Shown: positions 1 through 9,560 of the stretch, in pieces
How the letters are laid out: each line of letters begins with the position of its first letter
How positions within the stretch are numbered: the stretch's first letter is position 1
Origin: Spisula solida
Lineage: Eukaryota > Mollusca > Bivalvia > Venerida > Mactridae
Length of the DNA stretch: 64,000 bases
Direction of reading: 5' to 3'
Assembly: GCA_947247005.1 (NCBI GenBank)
Contig: OX365955.1
Location: 22,859,322-22,923,321 of the forward strand
Translations under genes and position numbers: made by a program
The notes under the pieces: model-generated
What the model saw: the letters and a program-made list of their open reading frames with translations, nothing else
The model's database searches: none
Told to the model about the DNA's origin: nothing

Positions 1-448
1 TGTGTTAGCATTGTTGTACATGTGATAGCATTGTTGCACATGTGATAGCATTGTTGCACATGTGTTAGCATTGTTGTACATGTGTTAGCATTGGTGTACA
101 TGTGTTAGCATTGGTGTACATGTGTTAGCATTGGTGTACATGTGTTAGCATTGGTGTACATGTGTAAGCATTGTTGCACATTTGTTAGCATGGGTGTACA
201 TGTGTTAGCATTGTTGTACATGTGTTAGCATTGTTGTACATGTGTTAGCATTGGTGTACATGTGTTAGCATTGTTTTACATGTGTAAGCATTGTTGTACA
301 TGTGTAAGCATTGTTGTACATGTGTTAGCATTGTTGTACATGTGTTAGCATGGGTGTACATGTGTTAGCATGGGTGTACATGTGTTAGCATTGTTGTACA
401 TGTGTTAGCATTGTTGTACATGGGTAAGCATTGGTGTACATGTATTAG
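1..448. repeat. 20-bp minisatellite, about 22 copies
   Basis: Head-to-tail array of a 20-bp unit close to TGTGTTAGCATTGTTGTACA. It starts at or before the window edge, so the true length is unknown. Copies differ mainly at TTGT/TTGG/TGGG in the middle and at GTTAG/GTAAG. It ends inside TGTATTAGCCTCGTAAAATA, where the sequence passes directly into a retroposon-like 3' tail. No reading of it as coding is needed. Confidence 0.95.
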
Positions 449-476
449 CCTCGTAAAATAAAGACTTTTTTCATTT
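447..476 (+). repeat. Retroposon 3' tail fragment
   Basis: The sequence AGCCTCGTAAAATAAAGACT is shared, with small changes, with 23834-23876 (plus, followed by TTAC repeats) and with 34008-34030 (minus, followed by ATT repeats). A shared 3' end followed by short tandem tails is typical of SINE or LINE 3' termini. The 20-bp array lies where the body of the element would be. Confidence 0.5.
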
Positions 477-552
477 GATGCCTCTTTCGGGTGACCCCGT
501 TTATTTTTCGTTTATGATACATTTAACATAAATAAATTTATATATACTTTAC

Positions 553-597
553 TTCGCTGGCTGGCTCGCTGGCTGACTGGCTGACTGGCTGGCTAGG
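553..597. repeat. Tetranucleotide (GGCT/GACT)n microsatellite
   Basis: About 45 bp of interleaved CTGG/CTGA/CTCG tetranucleotides. Confidence 0.85.
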
Positions 598-1741
598 TGG
601 ACATGTTTGAAATGTGCTCCTTTATGATATAGTCTATCATGTCTTTATCGAAGAACACATCAAATGTGACTGTTTAAAACGTGTAATAGTTTAATGCCTG
701 ATGTCCTGAACATTGAAATAGATACAAAAATCATGTTCTGGTTGGTATTCAGTCATAATACTGTGTATGAATGCAAATACATATTTGACTGTATCCAAAC
801 TTGTTTTCAAGTCAATACGCAGCCTGAAAGGCACGTGGGACTTGGACACTATCCATAATTTGTGTTAAGTACTTCTGATGACATAATGACGTGACCAAAA
901 ATAACGAAGCCAATTCGAGTGTACATAGCACCATTTATCAGATAGAAAATTACAGGCAAATAACATAAGCATGACAAATACAATAACAGCCACATTATAA
1001 GCATAATATGAATATAAAAAACCATTCGGAACAGTTCAGCTAACATTGCATGTATCACATTTCTCGACTGAGTTACTTTCCTTGTATTGGGGGGGAGTAA
1101 AAGCACTAGAATCGGAACAAGACAAATAGTATTGTAATACAGGTGCCCGTTGCCTAACCAAACCGCTACCCAGCGCTCGCCGATAGCAGACCGTTGCGTT
1201 GTGCTCAAAGCGCTATCGAGCCCGTTACAAAAGAAAGCGCTCGTTAGCGCTCGCGTAGCAAAGTGTTTAGAAACGGTATGCTATCGGGGAGCATTGCTCG
1301 CTTGTGGCGTGTCGTTGCACGCTAGGTAATAGTGCAATTTGGAAGCGGCTTGGTAAATAAGGTAAAAGAACAACAAAAATGGTTATAATGATATGGATGC
1401 GTATATCAACAATTAGAGTGTGTAAGATGATTAATAATTAATACACCGCCTTGTCAATTTTTAATTCATTAGACGCAACACAGCGCTTAATGACGTGTAT
1501 GGAACGTCTCGCGTGTCTTATCGGTGTAAAATGCAGCAAAGCTTTTTTATAGACGAATGCGGTTTGTCCGTTGTTTGGTGAAATAGTGAAACAACTCAAG
1601 CGCCTGTAGCCAACAAACCGTCCATAAATCTGCGACATGGACTCCTGTGGCGTAACACAAACCATGTTCGCTCAAAGCGGATATGAACATAATTATATAA
1701 TAAATTGTTTAAACGTTGTGACATTCTGGAATTATCTGATA
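598..1741. other. Non-coding stretch downstream of the EF-hand gene
   Basis: No supported gene. Short ORFs here lack splice context and similarity to anything I recognise. 1145-1172 (GCCCGTTGCCTAACCAAAC and following) is related to the start of the TIR-like element at 4109. The 3' UTR of the minus-strand EF-hand gene should lie immediately below 1742. A minus-strand ATTAAA near 1458-1463 is a possible polyadenylation signal, weakly supported. Confidence 0.5.
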
Positions 1742-1815
1742 TCAAACTAATTCCCATTTTTGTCCATTAAGTATACTCATAACATCAACGTCATTCACGA
1801 ATAGCTCTTCCAGTT
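1742..1815 (-). CDS. EF-hand (calmodulin-like) protein, predicted last exon
   Basis: Predicted terminal exon of the minus-strand EF-hand gene. The intron end reads TTCATTTCAG at 1825-1816 and the exon opens with AA, which joins the lone G left by exon 3374-3246 to make GAA (Glu). That Glu falls exactly at position 12 of the fourth EF-hand loop (DIHKDGLLRISE), the bidentate calcium ligand position in the family, which is the main reason to trust this join. The exon then encodes 23 residues beginning LEELF and ending KWELV, then TGA at 1744-1742. After the loop, LEELFVNDVDVMSIL can form the exiting helix. No transcript evidence is available, and a longer alternative end cannot be excluded. Confidence 0.6.
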
Positions 1816-3245
1816 CTGAAATGAATAAACAAACACGCACGTTAGTACAGTTTCCATGAACAAGTAGTTTAAAAAGTTTGAACTGTATTATAGACCGATA
1901 AAATGTTCTGTTTATGTGAGTTTAATGTCGTATTTGTATGTAGATTCATTCACTTTTTTTGTAATTACACATAAAAATGTACATATCGCTGGCCTAAAAT
2001 GAGAAGGCCGTAACTTACGGCCTTACACGACGCATACATGTTTGTAATCTGCATCACAAGGCGCTTCTTATGAGCCTCGGAACTTGTCATGTTGACCAAA
2101 CTGAGGTTGAAAAAGCTTGTTTTTATGAACTTATCTCATGCAACACTTCAATGACCTTGCAAACCGAAAGTAGAAAAATGGCAATGTTTCTTGAATACCT
2201 TTTAAAGTATGTATACATTTTCAGTAAAAAACTAAATAAGAGTTTGTTCCCTGTAGTTATAATTTGTAAGTATGGTACGCATTTGGGCTCTTGACAGTTT
2301 CCAGGGTGTTTGCTTGTGAACAAGTACTAAAAGACACACACATCCTTTGAAACAAACTATTTTAAAAGTGGGCCCTGTATTAACGAGTTGTTGGTGTTAT
2401 GTTACAGTGATAGTGTACATACAATACAAGCCTGTCTGCTTGAGCCCTTTTATTTTCTTAAATATTCAGAATAATTATTTACCCCCTCCCACGTTTGTAA
2501 TCACTCTATCGCCTTAAGCATCGAGGTCGGTTTAATAAACTTACAATTCATTAAGATACACTTTCAGCTACGTTTGTTATCATACCATGTGATGTATTTG
2601 GTGTGCCCTGGTCTACTGACAAATTTCATATTATATTTTAAGAATATTCGAGATGGTCAGACAAATAAACCATACGTTTTGTATCAGAACAACATTATGC
2701 TTGAAGTGTTTACATAATTTGTTTATCAGTGTGGTGTAATTAATTTACCGTTTACGTTATTCTATGAACATCACACTCTCGAGTCTCTAAGTATACCTAA
2801 TGACGTTCACCGTTGCTACGACATGGTGAAAATGTTGTCTTCTTTGCTCCAATATCAATATTATTAGCGTTGTTGTGTGAACACATGCGTGTTTACCTAC
2901 TGCACGTATTACTAATTTTGAGTTTATACAATGTGGTGAAAACTAAAAAAAACGTCTTGATTGCTGCCTTCCCTGTCCGATATTTCATTATTTGTTTGAA
3001 CAGCTCTCAATCAGTAAAGCATTCAAAATATAAATCGACATTTATCGTAAAAAGAAAACATATCTAATGATCGGACTCAACGACTCATGTCCGAAATCAT
3101 GTTTTCATTTTTTTTAAACAAACATTATCTAATAAAGGGCGTTGTAAAAATGTTAAGTGCTGGTGGCTGTGTCACGTTTCTCAGACGTTCCACAGGGCCC
3201 ATGTCGTACTGTATTTATACTAGATGGATACCGGTACTTAATTAC
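1816..3245 (-). other. Intron of EF-hand gene (1430 nt)
   Basis: Bounded on the minus strand by donor CAG|GTAATT at 3245 and acceptor TTTCAG at 1816; phase 1. It holds a 21-nt perfect palindrome at 2004-2024, part of a TIR-like sequence (ATATCGCTGGCCTAAAATGA) and one copy end of the CTTCCCTGTCCGA repeat family at about 2961-2986. Small ORFs at 2070-2323 and 2813-3067 have no support as genes. Confidence 0.55.
2004..2024. repeat. 21-nt perfect palindrome
   Basis: AAGGCCGTAA-C-TTACGGCCTT, ten-base arms around one base. It follows CGCTGGCCTAAAATGAG, a sequence that also forms the TIR of the element at 44097-44336, so it is probably a remnant of a related hairpin element. Confidence 0.8.
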
Positions 3246-3374
3246 CTGAAATTCTGAGTAGACCATCTTTATGTATATCTAATGCATTCACCCAGGAAGT
3301 CGCTTCTTTCTCGTCCAATCTCATATCCCCACATTGTGTCAATATCTCTATCAATTCTTCTTTAGGTATACATC
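3246..3374 (-). CDS. EF-hand protein, exon with loops 3 (second part) and 4
   Basis: 129-nt internal exon, phase 1 at both ends (2 nt + 42 codons + 1 nt). The acceptor is TTTACCAG at 3375 and the donor is TTTCAG|GTAATT at 3246/3245. Joined to exon 6753-6640 it completes a canonical EF-hand loop, DVSDSGCIPKEE, with D1, S3, S5, G6, I8 and E12 in place. It then gives the helix LIEILTQCG, a linker, and loop 4 starting DIHKDGLLRIS, completed by E from the last exon. Loop 4 has His at position 3, less usual as a calcium ligand. The exon's first bases and its acceptor are repeated four more times upstream in the intron (3364-3672). Open reading through that array is a consequence of its 63-bp period and not evidence of a longer protein. 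Confidence 0.75.
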
Positions 3375-3672
3375 CTGGTAAACAGCAACAGTAGAACATA
3401 GTACATCTGATTGAATGCACCCATTTAGGTATACATCCTAATAGACAACAACAGTAGAACATAGTACATCTGATTGAATGCACCCATTTAGGTATACATC
3501 CTAATAGACAACAACAGTAGAACATAGTACATCTGATTAAATGCACCCATTTAGGTATACATCCTGATAGACAACAACAGTAGAACATATACGCCTGATT
3601 GAATGCACCCATTTAGGTATACATCCTGATAGACAACAACAGTAGAACATATACGCCTGATTGAATGCACCT
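3364..3672 (-). repeat. 63-bp tandem array covering a splice acceptor, 5 units
   Basis: Units start at 3364, 3427, 3490, 3553 and 3615 (steps 63, 63, 63, 62). On the minus strand each unit carries a pyrimidine-rich stretch, a CAG or TAG, and then GATGTATACCTAAA, the first 14 nt of exon 3374-3246. The exon-proximal unit ends in CCAG|GATG; the others read ATTAG|GATG or ATCAG|GATG. Because 63 is divisible by 3 the array stays open on the minus strand and gives a spurious 21-residue repeat. Confidence 0.9.
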
Positions 3673-4108
3673 AGATCCCGACTTCGTTTGATTAGGTCAG
3701 TCACCAATTTACATAACATTGTGTATATAAACATTGCAAATACCATGTAATGAATCATATATAAATATAAATATTAATATAAATATAGTTTGTGTATTAG
3801 TATGTGTGTTGAAGAATAATTGGTTTTCACTGCATGTTTCTCAAATTGAAATGTTTGGAAAAATAAAAACATATATGATCTGGTATTGCAATGTTTTTAT
3901 ACAAGTGACAGACCTTGATAAACGGACTATACAACATGTATATAACATTTACAGTAAAGTGGCGCTAATACGAACATTCAAAATATTGCTTTATAGCGAT
4001 TTTCGTCTTAATGGTTGACATTTTTGTTCTATAAATTTAATATATTGATGCATTATCTCTAGATACATGCAATAGAAATGATCTTATTCGCATAACTTTA
4101 CTGTACAT

Positions 4109-4227
4109 CTGGAGCCCGTTGCCTAACCAAACAACTACCGAACGCTTGGTAAAAGGCTTGCTTCAAAAATGCGCTACGTAGCGGACGAAGCAAAAAATGT
4201 ACATGCTAAAGCATGTCCGGGCTCCTG
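4109..4227. mobile_element. Short TIR-like hairpin element
   Basis: Begins GGAGCCCGTTGCCTAACC and ends GTCCGGGCTCC, so GGAGCCCG and CGGGCTCC form short inverted ends around about 100 bp that includes the palindrome CGCTACGTAGCG. The left end is repeated near 1145 (GCCCGTTGCCTAACCAAAC). It could be a small non-autonomous DNA transposon. Target-site duplication is not clear. Confidence 0.4.
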
Positions 4228-5261
4228 ATTGAAGGCACCACTTGATGTAATTGTCTATTATCGGTGATGTACATGTATATATCAAACCATAAATAGCGAA
4301 AACAATTCCATTTCCTGATTTATATATACTATAGTATATCAGTAATTGCCTTGAGTGATCTACGTCATTTTGTATTATGGTCTCGTAAATAAAGTCACCT
4401 AGGCGACAAAGCATTCTTAAATTACTAGTACCACAATATCTCAGTTACAAATATACTGTATATCAGGGGAATAGGAAGGTGCTTAAAGATAATTCAGCAA
4501 AGTAGAATGACCTGATGTTTGTTTTGTATTTATTCTTAATATTGATCAATCATTACACTTTTTTACATTTTTTCAACTATATATAGACAAAAATTTACTT
4601 AAGAAATAAATGCAAGAACAGAGTTTTTATTTCGATTCTAAATACGATAATATCCCGTACTATTTAACTGTGTTCATTCCATTTTCACCCATTTGACATT
4701 GAACACAATTCAACGCTAAAATTGAGTGGCTTATTAGCTGGTACAATTACCCCCGACGTTGATAAAACGTTAATTGAAGGAAATAACACATTATAAACAT
4801 TGAAACACTTTTAATAACACGAGTATAGGGTATCTATTTCATGAAATGAAAAATATAAATGAATTGATTATCAGACGTTTTTATGAAACTTAGTTTCGAG
4901 AGTATATTGGAGTTTCTAAAAATAGGTGCGTCATAGCTGTAACACTGGATACTCGTGTGACTCGCGACTCGTTGAAGTTTTTACTATAAAGTTTACGTTC
5001 GTTCATTCATAAATATATCACGTGATACGGGGTGTAAATAGTAACAGCCAATTTGACAGTATCTTTTAACGCGGTAATCATACATGCCCTGGTTTGCTCT
5101 ATGCGATGCATGGATTAATACGCAGATCGTGTTAGAATTAATGGTAATATAGGCAAAAGTCTGAAATATGGCGCCTGTGTCTAAATGGAGATTTATATCA
5201 GAGTATGAAAGTTGGTACTGAATAACACTGAATATTGTTTTTGTCATATAATAGACACTAT

Positions 5262-5480
5262 GACAGGGAAGGTCGCATTCAACTTAACCAGCCTAGCCAA
5301 GCACAGCAAACATAAAAAAAGTTCACATACCACATTCACAGGGAACGATACCCTGAATGAGAAAACAAACTAAACCGCTGAAAGTCCAAGTAAAAGCTGA
5401 AATACCTAGTTTCAGCTATAAAACACCTGCATGCCTTAGTACAGATCAGTTAGAATAGTTTGAGAGTGACGCTGTCGTTT
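5262..5480 (-). repeat. Copy of CTTCCCTGTC dispersed repeat family
   Basis: ACAGGGAAGGTCGCATTCAA followed by CTTAACCAGCCTAGCCAAGC. The same order of motifs appears at 18803, 48066 and 54463 on this strand, and inverted at 18168 and 24515. Only the first 60 bp or so align convincingly; the far boundary is a guess. Confidence 0.55.
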
Positions 5481-6480
5481 GTGTGTACACAAAATTTACA
5501 ACCATTGTCTGAACAGGTAGAGTGTCAGTTTAGTATTAAAATTAAAGCTATATGTACGTAGGGTGTTCCAGAAATAATAGGATTTTTTTATAGCAGCGCG
5601 GTAAATGAGAACTTTAGAAAACTAATTTGCTGTAAATAAAATTTCATCTATCACTGATAAACATGTGAAATGTCAATGCAATTGGTTGAACAATAAAATC
5701 TCTATTAAACACCAAACATACCATGTACCATGGAGGCGGGTCGCGCCGTGACGTTATGATGACTTCGCTTTTCAAACAAAGTTTTTTAACCGAAAGACAC
5801 CCTTTTTATATATTAATTTTTATATATTGTCACCCTGATTTTCAAAACAGATCTGATATTGCTGTCCCCATTGTTTATATAGGTCTCTGTGCAACTGTTC
5901 CCAAACAATGGGTTACAGTGATGTTAGAAATAGCTCTAACATTGAAGCATCTATCAGTGTACGAACGGTTGTCTGTCAACGTCGAACTATCTTTTCGCAG
6001 GCTTGACCTGTGTTCATTTGTTACTTCAAATCTCCGCAATCTGTGAACAATGTGTGCCAACAGAACACGAATAGATGTTGGATGCCACTACATTTTGCTT
6101 ATTTAATTATTTCAATGGTTTACATTGTTCTTTTTCCAATTTATAACATAATTAAACAATCGGGCGGTTTCTAGTTTTTAACGTTGACGTCGTTTCGTCC
6201 ATGACGCGCATGGGTATATACACTTGTTTACTCAGTAGTGATGAATAGCAAACATCGATTGCTTCGTAAGTTTGCATGCACACGTCAGTGACAACAAGGT
6301 AGTGCCACATACTTTGCCAATATTATTTATGCGTTGGTTACTGAGATAGTCAGTATGATTAACAATGAAAATTTACAGTGTGACATCGTTACCCTGACTG
6401 GACTATACTCCCTTAACTTGTACATACATGTACACTATTGTTGACAATTATATACAGTAGACAATAAATATGGAATAGTG

Positions 6481-6668
6481 CAACTATACCGGAATCTGAT
6501 ACGTCAAACAATGCGATATATGTAATAGTGTAACCATACCGGAATCTGATACGTCAAACAATGCGATATATGTAATAGTGTAACCATACCGGAATCTGAT
6601 ACGTCAAACAATGCGATATATGTAATAGTGTAACCATACCGGAATCTGATACGTCAAACAATGCGAAA
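6481..6668 (-). repeat. 50-bp tandem array covering a splice donor, about 4 units
   Basis: Exact 50-bp period: ACCATACCGGAATCTGATAC recurs at 6483 (as ACTATACC), 6533, 6583 and 6633. On the minus strand every unit contains the last 24 nt of exon 6753-6640 (GACGTATCAGATTCCG at its end), the donor GTATGG and about 20 nt of intron. The exon-proximal unit is the functional one in my model; three extra donor copies follow in the intron. Later copies are nearly identical, so the expansion is recent. Confidence 0.92.
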
Positions 6669-6753
6669 GCTTCACGGATGTCTTGTTTCTTCTCTGCAAG
6701 AGTAGATTGACCTAAGATGGATACCAATGTCGCGAATTTGTCGAAGTTGAATT
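6640..6753 (-). CDS. EF-hand protein, exon with loop 2 remnant and start of loop 3
   Basis: 114-nt internal exon (2 nt + 37 codons + 1 nt). The acceptor is GTTATTTTCAG at 6754 and the donor is TTCCG|GTATGG at 6640/6639; phase 1 on both sides. It encodes FNFDKFATLVSILGQ, a spacer, then DIREAFALFDVSDS, a textbook EF-hand entering helix and the first half of loop 3. Joining to exon 8152-8009 makes MLVEHKMKEFNFDKF where loop 2 should be. Four to five loop residues are missing, so the second EF-hand looks non-functional, as in myosin essential light chains. The 3' end of the exon is the unit duplicated in the 50-bp array. Confidence 0.75.
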
Positions 6754-8008
6754 CTGAAAATAACAGAATGATATTATTTATGAGCAAGGAATGTTCATCT
6801 TTTGTTTAGGATAACATGTTTGGACTGACGAAAGTGTCCTTCTAGCCATGAATCAACATAATATAGTTGTTTCTACCTTTTTGTGACTTAAAAACTCAAA
6901 CTATGTAGACATTTGAGACCGACCCTCATTTGTTAATGATTTCAGAAGTTCGAAATGGGTATTTTGCCGTTGGTAATTCCCTTATATGTTTCAAGTTTAA
7001 GTGCAATATAAGTTTATTGATCTAGTTCATTTAGGCATATCCAATGGACTAGGTGGTTTATTTTCACAAATATTGTGAGTGAATAAACAGTGACTTCCAG
7101 TTATAACTTTGGATTGCAACACATTTTCTAAACTACCGACCCTAGCTTTCGCCAATCTGAATCACACATGGTTGTTTCTTGTGCTTGTCTGACTATTTCC
7201 GCAGCCTCATTACAAACAGCTACTTTATATTCTGATGGTATCAGTTATTCATTTATTTATTTAAGCAGAAACTACAGCATAGTTAGCCAAATCGCAGCAG
7301 AATAATAACACTCATTATTTCCTCATTAGCAGATTTTGCATTCATGTGGTATTTTGTTGGATGTTCATAAAGTACTTATGAACTCCGATATACGTCGTAA
7401 ATACGAAGCAGTACTGATTTGGTAACCAATTGCGGGGCTGTGTGCTTCGGTGGGGGTTCGAGGTCGTGAGCTCGAACCAAAATGATTACAGTTATTCGCC
7501 GAGTTTGGAAACTCTTGTATCGAAGATCTATATTATTTGAGATCTTTCAGATGCCGGTTTAATTCAAGTGAAACATGATTTTCTAGCCATTAATTGGATA
7601 GGTTCGAATCTTACGAGGGTCTGTAAAAAATAACTGAGAGTTGCTAAATAATGCTAAGAAAAATAAGTGTTCGTATGTTTTCTATACATTATCGTGAACT
7701 ATGCTATCTCATTGATGTTATGGCGAATACCAATCTCGGTTATGACAATGTGTCCGTGATGTTGTTTGGTTGCTTGGCAACTATATTTCTAAGACTACAT
7801 CCTATGACGGAATTCATCACAAGATGCACAGGGGATGATATTTGACGATGAATAATATAACCTACAACAGCAAATTCATTTTAAAGGCTTAAAATTACCA
7901 ACTCTTGAAGTTATTTTTGACTTATCTTCGTATATTATCAAAGTCACAACTTGGCAAAGCGTTCCTTATATTGTATTGTACAGTTAATTGTTCTAGACAA
8001 AAGTTTAC
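6754..8008 (-). other. Intron of EF-hand gene (1255 nt)
   Basis: Donor AAGG|GTAAAC at 8009/8008, acceptor TTTTCAG at 6754. At about 7400-7640 there are two tRNA B-box-like stretches (GGGGGTTCGAGGTCGTGAG and GGTTCGAATCTTACGAGG), perhaps SINE remnants. No gene is seen; the short ORF at 7651-7845 has no support. Confidence 0.5.
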
Positions 8009-8152
8009 CCTTCATTTTATGTTCCACCAACATGTCTTGTATTTCACTTTCTATCGGGTTAAAGTTGAGAATCCTTAACGCTGATATCATCTCATCATAT
8101 GTGAGGTAGCCACGCCCCTTTACATCCATTGTCGCAAACACGTGCGTACATG
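8009..8152 (-). CDS. EF-hand protein, exon with loop 1
   Basis: 144-nt internal exon (2 nt + 47 codons + 1 nt). The acceptor is GATTACAG at 8153 and the donor is AAGG|GTAAAC at 8009/8008. It encodes HVFATM, loop DVKGRGYLTYDE (D1, G6, hydrophobic L8, E12; Lys at position 3 and Arg at 5 are poor calcium ligands), the exiting helix MISALRILNFNP, and the second entering helix ESEIQDMLVEHKMK. The spacing of loop 1 to loop 2 matches calmodulin, troponin C and essential light chains. With the three exons below, about 154 residues are accounted for, close to calmodulin's 149, so only a short 5' exon should be missing. The function is not known; calcium-sensor or light-chain-like is the reasonable class. 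Confidence 0.75.
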
Positions 8153-8345
8153 CTGTAATCAGATTGTTATAATAAATCATGTATCATATGTCAGATAGCC
8201 ACGCCCCTTTACATCTATTGTCGCAAACACGTGCGTACATGCTGTAACCATATTATTACAATAAATCATTTATCATATGCGAGATAGCCACGCCCCTTTA
8301 CATCTATTGTCGCAAACACGTGCGTACATGCTGTAATCAGATTTG
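8093..8345 (-). repeat. 89-bp tandem array covering a splice acceptor, 3 units
   Basis: CACGCCCCTTTACATC recurs at 8111, 8200 and 8289. Each unit holds, on the minus strand, about 30 nt of intron end with ACAG|CATG and the first roughly 59 nt of exon 8152-8009, including the EF-hand loop 1 codons. The two distal units run into an in-frame stop (TGA) soon after the loop, so they cannot replace the real exon. Confidence 0.92.
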
Positions 8346-8397
8346 TAACAGCATCATTTATTATTTTTTCATCACAGCAAACAAGGATAACTGGTCA

Positions 8398-8487
8398 TGT
8401 GACGTCATATCCGTTGAGACTAAAGCTAAACATGGCCGTTGTACAACCTTCTCTTTATATAGGGTACACTCAGATCGTTTGAAACCA
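8398..8487 (+). repeat. Dispersed repeat with TGACGTCA, copy 1
   Basis: About 90 bp shared with 26137-26222: TGTGACGTCATATCCGTTG, then CTAAACATGGCCG, CCTTCTCTTTATATAGGG and TTGAAACCATG in the same order. TGACGTCA at 8400-8407 is a full CRE-type palindrome, carried by the repeat. No inverted arm is visible on the left of this copy. Confidence 0.65.
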
Positions 8488-9464
8488 TGTTCCTGTGTGT
8501 TTTCTCCCAACGTAATATTGTTTCGATTGCAAGCTATACATGTATATTAATGACAAACTTGGCATAATGAAATTACCATACTTGATATAACAAAATACTT
8601 TATATCCAAACTCATAAAACGACTTGAATGTCGTTGTGCTGATATAGCATAATTCGGATATAACGAATTAAATGTATAGTTAAAGACGACTCTCTTCTTT
8701 TTATGAATTTATATTAAAATTCAATCACGTGCATTCAAATTTGAAAGAAAAAACATTATAGTTCATATATTTGTCACCGTTAATCTAACAATTTCGTGAT
8801 GTTTGAAAAGCCATGCTCGTTCAGGTTGTAATTTGAAGTCAGCCTTGGACAAATTATGCCAAACCTTTATCTTTAAACTTGAGTTGTGTCAATAAACACA
8901 TTAAAATAAATAATTGTAGTCTAAGCAAAATGCCTTTCTTGACAATCTATATTAAAACATTATAATTTATATATTTATCATCGATAAATTATTTTGGTCA
9001 TCTAGCAAGTGAAGACTTTTGACTTGTCAATACCGTATCAAAGTTCGATTGATAAGCAACATACTGAAGGCTTGGACATGTAGCCCCTGCTGTCCCTCCT
9101 ACAGTCGTAGATACATGTATTAACCTTGGTATTTCTATTGAACAAACAAACATAATGTTGACCGATCATATTACATTTCATAAGCATCTCTCAATATGTG
9201 ACATTTACTATATTACTAGCATATTGTACTTGGACGTCGTTATCAAAGTCGTTACAGTGGTTCTTGTATATGTCCCTTGAATGAGATTCAACAAAGTTTA
9301 GTTTAAGCATATGAATTCAAGAAAACAAATATACAGCAGTGCAAATACAACGTTACTGTTGGATTGGTAAACAAGCGAATAGTGTTTATATAATAGCTAT
9401 AAATTCAGCATAGTTAGTAGTTAATTACATGTAACTGCTGATTCGCATACTGTCAGAATAAAGT

Positions 9465-9560
9465 GACTTTGTGGTCACCATACGACTGAAATACCGTTAA
9501 TCCGAGAGCTCTCGCACTCAAAGCGGACACTCTACCACTACGGATATCGAGGTGGGCCAT
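9465..9560 (-). repeat. Degenerate tRNA-headed SINE fragment
   Basis: On the minus strand GTAGTGGTAGAGTGTCCGCT and TTGAGTGCGAGAG match, with few changes, the head of the SINE at 53975 (CAGTAGTAGAGTGTCCACTT and CAAGTGCGGGAGG). The B-box region is decayed. It is too divergent to be a tRNA gene. Confidence 0.5.

Larger units (their letters stand above)
3375..6639 (-). other. Intron of EF-hand gene (3265 nt)
   Basis: Between donor CCG|GTATGG (6640/6639) and acceptor CCAG (3375), phase 1. It contains the 63-bp acceptor array, most of the 50-bp donor array, a hairpin-like element at 4109-4227, a copy of the CTTCCCTGTC repeat family at 5262-5480, and from about 5560 a GGTGTTCCAGAAATAATAGG sequence that resembles a DNA-transposon end. 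I see no gene in it. Confidence 0.55.

Noticed and set aside
3238..3612. 124-codon ORF with repeated GCIPKWVHSIRC
   Set aside because: It runs through an acceptor into an intronic 63-bp array. The EF-hand exon model explains the true coding part.
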